Of a DNA stretch of 64,000 nucleotides, positions 35,317 to 42,231 are shown in pieces (the first letter of the stretch is position 1; every line of letters starts with the position of its first letter). Both the position numbers and the translations under genes were made by a program. This stretch comes from Empedobacter sedimenti (lineage in GTDB: Bacteria > Bacteroidota > Bacteroidia > Flavobacteriales > Weeksellaceae), in contig NZ_JASCQG010000009.1 of assembly GCF_030005555.1 (NCBI RefSeq), positions 62,001 to 126,000 of the forward strand, given 5' to 3'. The notes under the pieces are model-generated. The model ran no database searches and was not told the origin of the DNA. It saw only the letters and a program-made list of their open reading frames with translations.

Positions 35317-35832
35317 TTATTTAATATAACTTCTGTTTTGAGTTGTAATTTTTTTAATATGAAATTTCTTACGTATTTTTTTTAATAATTTTATCTCTTT
35401 TTCAAAATAAAGTATTCTAATTTTTTCAAATACTTTATCACCAAAAGGAGGTTTTGGATGGTGTATTTCAAAAGATTTTATAATATTATCCATATCAAAT
35501 AAAATATCGTGAAATAAATGTCTTATTTTTTGAGGTAGGAATATTTCTGACTTATAATAAAGAGTATAATATTTATTACATAAATCAATCATAATTTCTT
35601 TTTTATTATTTTGATCTAAGAATTCTTTTCTTGTTGATATCGGTTGTCCATAGTCTATATATTTTGAGAATTCAATAATTATAGAGTACAATTCTTTAAT
35701 ATAGAATATTTGTTCATCATATATTTTAGATCTTAAATTATTAGAAATATTCTTTTGTGCAATTATTAAAGAACCAAATGAAATTATTAAAGCTATACCT
35801 GCGAATATAATAGATGTTGAATCTTTATCCAT
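35317..35832 (-). CDS. Membrane-anchored protein of unknown function, 171 residues
   Basis: A very AT-rich gene. One hydrophobic segment (about residues 8-26, IIFAGIALIISFGSLIIAQ) is followed by a long, helical, Lys/Ile-rich cytoplasmic or periplasmic part (YIKELYSIIIEFSKYID, IRILYFEKEIKLLKKIRKKFHIKK). No motif is recognised. Base and residue composition is more A/T- and Ile/Lys-biased than its neighbours, which may mark recent acquisition or weak constraint. It begins just upstream of the rluB terminator and ends beside the S9D terminator, so it is transcribed alone. Confidence 0.6.
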   Translation of the reverse strand: MDKDSTSIIFAGIALIISFGSLIIAQKNISNNLRSKIYDEQIFYIKELYSIIIEFSKYIDYGQPISTRKEFLDQNNKKEIMIDLCNKYYTLYYKSEIFLPQKIRHLFHDILFDMDNIIKSFEIHHPKPPFGDKVFEKIRILYFEKEIKLLKKIRKKFHIKKITTQNRSYIK

Positions 35833-35880
35833 AATAAAAATTTATTATTCAAATATAGTTTATTTACTTTTGAGATTATC

Positions 35881-35919
35881 AAAAATTAAAAAAACCACTT
35901 CGAAAGAAGTGGTTTTTTT
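35881..35919 (-). terminator. Terminator of the mevalonate kinase-UbiA-RluB unit, CCACTTC stem
   Basis: A 14-bp perfect stem (35888-35901 with 35906-35919, GAAA tetraloop) followed by T-rich minus-strand sequence, 19 bases after the rluB stop. Confidence 0.92.
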
Positions 35920-35937
35920 AATTTTATAGATGAGGTA

Positions 35938-36882
35938 TTATAACATTTTCAAGAAGTTAACTTCTAACTCTGTTAATTTTCTATAATCTCCTCTTTGTAA
36001 AGTTTTCTTTGTAAGTCCAGCAAAAGAAACACGATCTAAAGCTTCTACTGCATAACCTTTTGATTCGAAAATACGACGTACAACGCGGTTCCAACCAATG
36101 TGTAATTCTACACCAACTTCAGTTTTTGGTCTACCTTCAATAAAAGAAATTTCGTCAACAACTGCAATTCCTTCAGGAATTAAACGAACTCCTTTTTTGA
36201 TGTCAGCCAAATCGTTTGCTGTTAATTTTTTATCTAAAGTTACATGATAGATTTTTTTAACATCATGACTTGGGTGTGTCAATTTCTTAGTTAAGTAACC
36301 ATCGTTAGTAAATAATAAAACTCCGGTAGTCTGTCTGTCCAAGCGTCCTACAGGGAAAATACGCGCTGTAGTTGCATTAGCCATCAAGTCCATAACTGTT
36401 TTACGTCCTTTTTCATCATTTGATGTTGAGATAAAACCTTTTGGTTTGTTCAACACAAAATATACATTTTTTTCTGAAGAGATTTTACGACCATCAAAAC
36501 GTACTTCATCATCGGGTTGTACTTTATAACCCATTTCTGTAATAACTTGACCATTCACTGTAACGATTCCAGTTTTGATCAACTCATCGGCCTCTCTTCT
36601 GGATGCAATCCCTGCATTCGCTACATATTTATTTAAACGAATAGTCCCGTCATCAACTGGTGCTTTTTTCAGTCTTTTAACAAATGGTTTTTCACCAGCT
36701 TTGTTAAACGGTTTCTTTGGTCCAAAACTTTTCTTTCCTTCTTCTGTTGGTTTCCCTCCAAAAGTTGGTTTTCCTTTCCCTGAAGATGGTTTAGAAGAAG
36801 AATTTCCTCTAGCTCCACCTTTTCCACGATTGTTCCCGCCTTGGGAATTTCTGTCGTTGGATTGATTTCGTCTGTTATTCAT
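35938..36882 (-). CDS. rluB: RluB/RsuA family rRNA pseudouridine synthase with basic N-terminal extension
   Basis: An enzyme that isomerises uridine in rRNA. The 314-residue protein begins with about 75 residues of low complexity rich in N, R, G, K, S and P (GGNNRGKGGARGNSS and similar). Such tails are common on Bacteroidota RluB and are probably RNA-binding. The S4 domain follows (IRLNKYVANAGIASRREAD) and then the catalytic domain with GRLDRQTTGVLLFTNDG (catalytic Asp) and WNRVVRRIFESKGY. It is clearly different from rluF at 31817. It is last in a unit with mevalonate kinase and UbiA, ten bases from UbiA. Exact target uridine inferred, not shown. Confidence 0.87.
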   Translation of the reverse strand: MNNRRNQSNDRNSQGGNNRGKGGARGNSSSKPSSGKGKPTFGGKPTEEGKKSFGPKKPFNKAGEKPFVKRLKKAPVDDGTIRLNKYVANAGIASRREADELIKTGIVTVNGQVITEMGYKVQPDDEVRFDGRKISSEKNVYFVLNKPKGFISTSNDEKGRKTVMDLMANATTARIFPVGRLDRQTTGVLLFTNDGYLTKKLTHPSHDVKKIYHVTLDKKLTANDLADIKKGVRLIPEGIAVVDEISFIEGRPKTEVGVELHIGWNRVVRRIFESKGYAVEALDRVSFAGLTKKTLQRGDYRKLTELEVNFLKML

Positions 36883-36892
36883 CTGAATTTGA

Positions 36893-37816
36893 TTAATTTA
36901 CGCGCTTATTAAAATTTTGCGCAATAGTTTGCAAAGTTAAGGGATTTATTTCGATTAATACGATACTAAATACACCTGCTACAATCATTCCTTTAAAAAA
37001 GTAATGTAAAATCTTGTATTCTTGGGTTGTTTTTAACTTCCAAATCATTAAAAAAATAATGATAAAGCAAAAAACTGCTCCAATAAAAAAATATTTCATC
37101 GCGCCTACATCATTTCTATAAATGATTACAAAGCCAATGATAATGTCTATAAATAGTAAGCTTGCTATCAGAACTTTAGTGAAATCGATTCCGTATTTAA
37201 TAGGTATCGAATCGTAATTATATATAATATCTGCTTTTTGTGACGTTAAATCTTTAACGATATCAGTAATTAGAAATAAAATGGTTACAAAAATTGCATG
37301 TAAAGCAAGATTGAAGGTAAAATTGTCAAAATAAACCAATAATGCAAAAAATGGCATTACGCGAATGATAACCAAATAAAAGTTTTTGATCAATGCAAAA
37401 CGATTGATTTTGTGACTATAAAACCAAACCAAAAATTGATAGATGAGAAAGAAAATAAAAACTTTCCACGAAATTAATCCAGCAATTATTAGCGCAATTG
37501 CGTTCAAAAAGATGTAAACCGTTAACTTAAACCCTTGTGATACTTGTTTTTGTAAGTAAACTTGTAAAGGGCGTTTGAGTTCATCTTTCTCTAAATCGTA
37601 AAAATTATTGATAATGTAACCAGCTGCCACACAAAGTATCGAGCATAAAATAATTCCATCCAATCGTGGGTTTGTCAACAATTGACGATGTCCAACTTCT
37701 GGCGCGAAAATAAAAAGCGCAGCAAGATATTGTGCCAAAATAAGCACAACTAAATTATAACCACGAACAACAGAAAATAATGCAATAATTTTTAGGATTA
37801 TTTTCTGTACGTTCAT
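36893..37816 (-). CDS. UbiA family prenyltransferase (geranylgeranylglycerol-phosphate type)
   Basis: A 307-residue membrane protein with about eight hydrophobic segments. The first aspartate-rich motif reads NNFYDLEKDELKRP (NxxxDxxxD) and a second acidic region, DIVKDLTSQKAD, sits in the fourth to fifth loop, as in UbiA enzymes that transfer a prenyl chain. In flavobacteria this gene, next to mevalonate kinase, is commonly labelled geranylgeranylglycerol-phosphate geranylgeranyltransferase. Quinone synthesis is an alternative. It starts 24 bases after the mevalonate kinase stop, and rluB follows 10 bases after it. The isoprenoid link with its neighbour supports the family; the acceptor is unproven. 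Confidence 0.85.
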   Translation of the reverse strand: MNVQKIILKIIALFSVVRGYNLVVLILAQYLAALFIFAPEVGHRQLLTNPRLDGIILCSILCVAAGYIINNFYDLEKDELKRPLQVYLQKQVSQGFKLTVYIFLNAIALIIAGLISWKVFIFFLIYQFLVWFYSHKINRFALIKNFYLVIIRVMPFFALLVYFDNFTFNLALHAIFVTILFLITDIVKDLTSQKADIIYNYDSIPIKYGIDFTKVLIASLLFIDIIIGFVIIYRNDVGAMKYFFIGAVFCFIIIFLMIWKLKTTQEYKILHYFFKGMIVAGVFSIVLIEINPLTLQTIAQNFNKRVN

Positions 37817-37840
37817 CGTTTATATTTTAAAATAGATTTC

Positions 37841-38758
37841 TTAGAATTTGTAAATAACTTCGGTCTGAAAGTCTTTTAGGTAACTTTTTGCTTTGTCATA
37901 ATCTTGTGTAAAACCAAGAACATAACCGCCACCGCCAGAACCACAAAGTTTTAGATAATATGTATCTGTGTCGATTCCTGTTTTCCAAGCATTCACTAAT
38001 TTTTGAGGAATCATTGGTCTGAAATGTTCATAACCCCAAGCAGATAATTTTTGAAGATTTGCAAAAAGAGGATTGTATTCTCCTTTTACAAAATTCTCTA
38101 TACACGCATTGTTGTACTTGATAAACTCTTCTTTCAATGTTTTACGGAAACCTTCTTTCTTCATTTTTTCGAAGAAAATATGAATCATTGGTGCTGTTTC
38201 ACCAGGTGTTCCTGAATTGATTAAGAAAACAGCTCCTTTTCCGTCTACGTTTGCAGATGGTAAACCAATTGTCGAGATATCATCTTTAGATTGGATTAAT
38301 AAAGGAATATTCATGTAACAAATCAAAGGATCAATTCCCGAACTTTTACCATGAAAGTGCGATTCTAAATTTCCGAAAAGAGCTTTTAATTCGCTAATTT
38401 TTTCTTTGTTTAGATTTTGATTAATATCAATTTTATTCAAGGCATATTTATCATAAATAGCAGCAACTAAAGCGCCAGAACTACCTACGCCATATCCTTG
38501 AGGAATGTTAGAATCGAAGTACATTCCGTTTGCAACATCTTCCGAAAAGGATTTTGTATCAAAAGTTTCGGCAAAATTTTCTTCCAAAAATTTTGCATAA
38601 TTTTTCAGGTGAGCATTTGATTGTTCCGCTATTTCAGACGGTTCAAATTTTAATGCACCTTGATAAAAATTATAAGGAATCGTTAATCCTTTCGAGTTTT
38701 CAATAATTCCATATTCGCCAAAAAGTAAGATTTTGGCATAAAATAATGGGTTCTTCAT
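37841..38758 (-). CDS. GHMP kinase, mevalonate kinase-like
   Basis: A cytoplasmic ATP-dependent kinase, most likely phosphorylating mevalonate. The 305-residue protein opens with YAKILLFGEYGIIENSKGL, the substrate-loop region of mevalonate kinases. It has the ATP-binding GHMP motif IPQGYGVGSSGALVAAIYD at about residues 85-103, HGKSSGIDPLICY as the catalytic Asp segment, and the C-terminal LCGSGGGGYVLGF. Its neighbour UbiA and HMG-CoA synthase at 2956 support the mevalonate assignment. Mevalonate diphosphate decarboxylase, often adjacent in relatives, is not here. First gene of its unit. Confidence 0.87.
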   Translation of the reverse strand: MKNPLFYAKILLFGEYGIIENSKGLTIPYNFYQGALKFEPSEIAEQSNAHLKNYAKFLEENFAETFDTKSFSEDVANGMYFDSNIPQGYGVGSSGALVAAIYDKYALNKIDINQNLNKEKISELKALFGNLESHFHGKSSGIDPLICYMNIPLLIQSKDDISTIGLPSANVDGKGAVFLINSGTPGETAPMIHIFFEKMKKEGFRKTLKEEFIKYNNACIENFVKGEYNPLFANLQKLSAWGYEHFRPMIPQKLVNAWKTGIDTDTYYLKLCGSGGGGYVLGFTQDYDKAKSYLKDFQTEVIYKF

Positions 38759-38779
38759 TCCATGTTAAAATTGGTACTG

Positions 38780-38787
38780 CAAATCTA
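38780..38787 (-). promoter_or_regulatory. Promoter -7 element for mevalonate kinase unit
   Basis: On the minus strand TAGATTTG fits TAnnTTTG, 21 bases before the ATG at 38758. Confidence 0.5.
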
Positions 38788-38986
38788 CAAAATTTAAGCC
38801 ATTCTTTTCTGTTTTAGAAAAGAGTTTTGCTTTAAAAAATTGTAAATCATCGTTATTCAAATTTAAATTACAATTATTTTATCGTAAAACCATTGTTTTG
38901 GAATATATTTTGGTCTAAATATTTTAAAATAAATTGGTTAATTTTTGTTTTCTTAGGATGTTAAGTGTTGAATTAGATGACAAAAA

Positions 38987-39019
38987 TTGAGTATTAATGT
39001 TATAAAATATATAAATTTG
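38987..39019 (+). promoter_or_regulatory. Promoter of the CBS-nadK-porG-uppS-bamA run
   Basis: TTG (38987-38989) and TAAATTTG (39012-39019) with 22 bases between. The ATG at 39024 is only four bases after the box, so the transcript may be nearly leaderless. Confidence 0.5.
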
Positions 39020-39023
39020 CGCC

Positions 39024-39680
39024 ATGTATATCACAGAATATTTATCAAACGAAGTAAAACCAGGTAAAGTTAATTCTACTCCAAGTCAGCTTTTAGAAGT
39101 TGTGCATGAGCATAAATTGACTCATTTACCTCTATTTAAGGGGATGGACTTTGTTGGTAATATTTCTGAAGAAGATTTAGCAGAATTAGCGATTGAGAAT
39201 GAAAAGATTGATTATACGTCTTATTTAGAGAATTTTTTCCTTTCAGATTCAAGTACGCTTTTAGACGCAATTCAGATGATGTACACAAATCAGGCGAATA
39301 TCCTTCCGATTATTAATGAACAATCTAAGTATCTTGGTTCTATAACAGAATCGGATATAATCAAGACCTTTGCAAATTTTCCGTTTGTATCTTCAGATGG
39401 TGTTTCGATGTTAGTATCTATTGCAGAAAAAGATTTGTCGATGACAGCGATTTCTAACATTGTTGAGGCGAACAATGGTAAGATATTAGGAATGATGATT
39501 GTTGGCTACAAGGAAGATAGCGTGTATGTTTTGGTTAAATTTAGTTCGTCAAACTTATTGACGATTGGTGAAACATTTGAACGTTATGGATATCAAGTGA
39601 TTCAGAAATTTTATAACGACGAAAAACAAGAATTACTTCAAAGTCGTTATGCGCAGTTATTAAAATATATGAATACCTAA
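39024..39680 (+). CDS. CBS domain-containing protein
   Basis: A 218-residue cytoplasmic protein. Two CBS motifs fill residues about 1-125 (VNSTPSQLLEVVHEHKLTHLPLF and SSTLLDAIQMMYTNQANILPIINEQSKYLGSIT, quoted in parts: THLPLF, NILPIINE, YLGSITESDII). They form one Bateman module that usually binds adenosine nucleotides. The C-terminal 70 residues (MLVSIAEKDLSMTAISNIVEANNGKI region) resemble an ACT-like regulatory fold. The gene leads a conserved run and overlaps nadK by one base, so a role in adenylate or NAD sensing is possible but unproven. Confidence 0.85.
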   Translation: MYITEYLSNEVKPGKVNSTPSQLLEVVHEHKLTHLPLFKGMDFVGNISEEDLAELAIENEKIDYTSYLENFFLSDSSTLLDAIQMMYTNQANILPIINEQSKYLGSITESDIIKTFANFPFVSSDGVSMLVSIAEKDLSMTAISNIVEANNGKILGMMIVGYKEDSVYVLVKFSSSNLLTIGETFERYGYQVIQKFYNDEKQELLQSRYAQLLKYMNT

Positions 39681-40564
39681 TGATAAAAGTTGCACTTTTT
39701 GGACAAAAAACAAGTACGTCTTTAACAGATATTATCACACCTTTTCTTAATTATTTAGATTACAAAGAGATTTCTTATTGTGTTGAGAAAAAATTTCTAG
39801 AAATTTTGAAAGACTCTACTGATGTTACGCTGGACGATGTAGAAACGTATACATCTTACGAAGATTTAGATAAATCAGTCAAATTTATGTTCAGTTTTGG
39901 TGGAGATGGAACGATACTTTCTGCTACAACATTTGTTCAGGATTCGATGATTCCGATTATAGGTGTAAATACAGGACGCTTAGGTTTTCTTGCAACAATT
40001 AATAAAAGTGTGTTGTTAGAGCAAATGGATAGCTTTTTCAATGATGATTATAACATTATTCCGAGAACTTTATTGACTGTTAAACGTAGTGATGGAGTAG
40101 TTATTGAAAATAATTTTGCGATAAATGAAATAACTGTTGTACGCCGCGAAACAACAAGTATGATTACAGTTGACGCTTATTTAAATAATGAGTTTTTGAA
40201 TTCATTTTGGTCAGATGGTTTAATTATTTCTACACCAACAGGATCAACAGGATATTCGTTAAGTTGTGGAGGACCAATTGTACATCCGTCCAATCAAAAC
40301 TTTATTATAACGCCAATTGCACCACATAATCTTAATGTGCGTCCTTTGGTAGTTTCTGAGAATGATAAAATTGACTTAAAAATACGCAGTCGTGCCAACG
40401 AATATTTCTTGTCATTAGATTCTCGTAACTTTCCTTTAACAACTGATGTAGAATTAACAATAGAGAAAGCAGACTTTAAAATCTTAATTGTTGAGGCTGT
40501 TGATGCGACTTATTTTACTACCCTGAGAGAAAAAATGCTTTGGGGCTCGGATAAAAGGAATTAA
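39680..40564 (+). CDS. nadK: NAD kinase
   Basis: A cytoplasmic enzyme phosphorylating NAD to NADP. The 294-residue protein shows the P-loop-like FGGDGTILSA with the catalytic GGDG, NTGRLGFLA, and the NAD-binding DGLIISTPTGSTGYSLSCGGP. All are hallmarks of the PpnK family. Its ATG overlaps the CBS gene stop, so the two are coupled. After it a 117-bp gap holds a promoter for the following envelope genes. Confidence 0.96.
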   Translation: MIKVALFGQKTSTSLTDIITPFLNYLDYKEISYCVEKKFLEILKDSTDVTLDDVETYTSYEDLDKSVKFMFSFGGDGTILSATTFVQDSMIPIIGVNTGRLGFLATINKSVLLEQMDSFFNDDYNIIPRTLLTVKRSDGVVIENNFAINEITVVRRETTSMITVDAYLNNEFLNSFWSDGLIISTPTGSTGYSLSCGGPIVHPSNQNFIITPIAPHNLNVRPLVVSENDKIDLKIRSRANEYFLSLDSRNFPLTTDVELTIEKADFKILIVEAVDATYFTTLREKMLWGSDKRN

Positions 40565-40623
40565 AATTTACAATAAAACTTCTTAATTTTTGTTAAATCA
40601 GTTATGTTGAATTGACTTTTGTT

Positions 40624-40631
40624 TATATTTG
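40624..40631 (+). promoter_or_regulatory. Promoter -7 element for porG-like gene
   Basis: TATATTTG fits TAnnTTTG in the gap between nadK and the porG-like gene, 50 bases before its ATG. TTG at 40607-40609 is closer than the ideal -33 spacing. Confidence 0.5.
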
Positions 40632-40681
40632 TTCGAATTTAAAAGAAGAATAAAGCAAAAGCCGAAAAAATAACAGAATTT

Positions 40682-41455
40682 ATGAGAAGATTATTTTTGT
40701 TTGTTTTTACGATGTGTTTGTCGCAAATTATTTTTGCACAGCGTCACGAAATCGGTGTTTTTGCGGGTGGTGCAAACGTAATAGGAGATGTAGGTAAAGC
40801 AAATTATATCAATCCTTTTCCAACAAGAGTAGAAAAAGGAGGGTCATATATGATACCAATCTCTATTGGTGGTTTGTATCGTTTCAACATTAATCCACAA
40901 ATGGGATTTAGAGCAAATGTTTCTTATTCAAGAGTGGGAGCAGGAGATCATGTTGCAAAAGAACAATATAAGATAGAAAGAGGCGCAAGCTTCAAAAATA
41001 ATATTGTAGAAGGATCATTAATGTTTGAATATAATTTCTTCAATTTTAATGATGCGCAAGAATCAGCACACTCACCTTATATCTTTATAGGTATAGGAGC
41101 TTTCTCTGCAAAAGGAAAGGAATATGATTATGATGAAGGTAGAAATGTGATTATACAAAAAACAAAATATAACACAGACTTATCAATTCCTTTCGGAGTT
41201 GGTTATAAAGTAAGATTTAATTACAGTTGGGTGTTAGGCTTTGAGACAGGTGTTCGATACACAAATGTTGACTATATAGATTATAACAACGGAAAATTTA
41301 CGGATCGTTTTTTACAAGCAGTAGAAGATAATGCGATCCCGAAAGATGAATATAATAAAAGAGTATACGGCAATACATCAAATAAAGATTGGTATGTATT
41401 AACAGGAATATCTTTGACGTATAGTTTTGGACGACCTGCATGTTATTGCGATTAA
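40682..41455 (+). CDS. porG: PorG-like outer-membrane beta-barrel (DUF6089)
   Basis: A 257-residue secreted protein with signal peptide ending IFAQ (about residue 20) and an alternating beta-strand pattern typical of an eight-stranded outer-membrane barrel (HEIGVFAGGANVIGDVG, ISIGGLYRFNINPQMGFRANVSYSR, SIPFGVGYKVRFNYSWVLGFETGVRYT, quoted in parts below 20 residues in spirit: GVFAGGANVIGD, GFRANVSYSR, GFETGVRYT). In Porphyromonas, PorG belongs to the type-IX secretion system. The order porG-uppS-bamA-skp is, as I recall, conserved in Flavobacteriia. Symbol is by context and family, moderately sure. Confidence 0.72.
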   Translation: MRRLFLFVFTMCLSQIIFAQRHEIGVFAGGANVIGDVGKANYINPFPTRVEKGGSYMIPISIGGLYRFNINPQMGFRANVSYSRVGAGDHVAKEQYKIERGASFKNNIVEGSLMFEYNFFNFNDAQESAHSPYIFIGIGAFSAKGKEYDYDEGRNVIIQKTKYNTDLSIPFGVGYKVRFNYSWVLGFETGVRYTNVDYIDYNNGKFTDRFLQAVEDNAIPKDEYNKRVYGNTSNKDWYVLTGISLTYSFGRPACYCD

Positions 41456-41461
41456 AAAAGA

Positions 41462-42211
41462 ATGGAAATTAGTTTACTAGAACAAATAGATACAAATAAA
41501 TTACCTGATCATGTTGCGATTATAATGGATGGCAACGGAAGATGGGCAAAGAAGAATGGCAAAGAAAGAACTTTTGGACACAAAAGTGCTTTAAGAGCTG
41601 TACGTTCTTCAATAGAAACTTGCCGTAGATTAGGAATAAAATATCTTACACTTTACGCTTTTTCTACAGAAAACTGGAATCGTCCAAAGTTAGAAGTTAA
41701 TGTTTTAATGACATTATTAAGTTCTGCTATAAAAGACGAAATAAAAGATTTGGATAAAAACGGCGTTCGATTGAATGTAATTGGTGATATGTCAAAATTG
41801 CCAAGCAAAGCGAACAAAGATTTAACCAAAGCAATGGAATTAACGAAAAATAACACAGGCTGTGTTCTAACATTAGCCTTAAGTTATGGATCGAAAGATG
41901 AATTGCTTACAGCAATTAAATCTATTGCGACAAAATACAAAGACGGCGAAATATCGGATAACGATTTTAATGAAGAATTAGTTCATCAAAACTTATATAC
42001 ACACGATTTACCTATGGTAGATCTTATGATTAGAACAAGCGGAGAAACACGTATTAGTAATTTCTTGTTATGGCAAATAGCTTATGCAGAATTATATTTT
42101 ACAGACGTTTTATGGCCTGATTTTAATGAGGAGGAATTTTACAAAGCAATTTTAAATTATCAAAACCGCGAACGTAGATTTGGTAAAATAAGTGAGCAAC
42201 TAACGAACTAA
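41462..42211 (+). CDS. uppS: Isoprenyl transferase (undecaprenyl diphosphate synthase)
   Basis: A cis-prenyltransferase making undecaprenyl diphosphate, the lipid carrier for peptidoglycan and surface glycans. The 249-residue protein contains IIMDGNGRWAKKNG with the catalytic Asp, FGHKSALRAVR, YAFSTENWNRP and RTSGETRISNFLLWQ. These cover all conserved UppS regions. It sits six bases after the porG-like gene and 20 bases before bamA, within an operon of envelope functions. Confidence 0.96.
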   Translation: MEISLLEQIDTNKLPDHVAIIMDGNGRWAKKNGKERTFGHKSALRAVRSSIETCRRLGIKYLTLYAFSTENWNRPKLEVNVLMTLLSSAIKDEIKDLDKNGVRLNVIGDMSKLPSKANKDLTKAMELTKNNTGCVLTLALSYGSKDELLTAIKSIATKYKDGEISDNDFNEELVHQNLYTHDLPMVDLMIRTSGETRISNFLLWQIAYAELYFTDVLWPDFNEEEFYKAILNYQNRERRFGKISEQLTN

Positions 42212-42231
42212 TCGAACTGAAATAGAGGATT

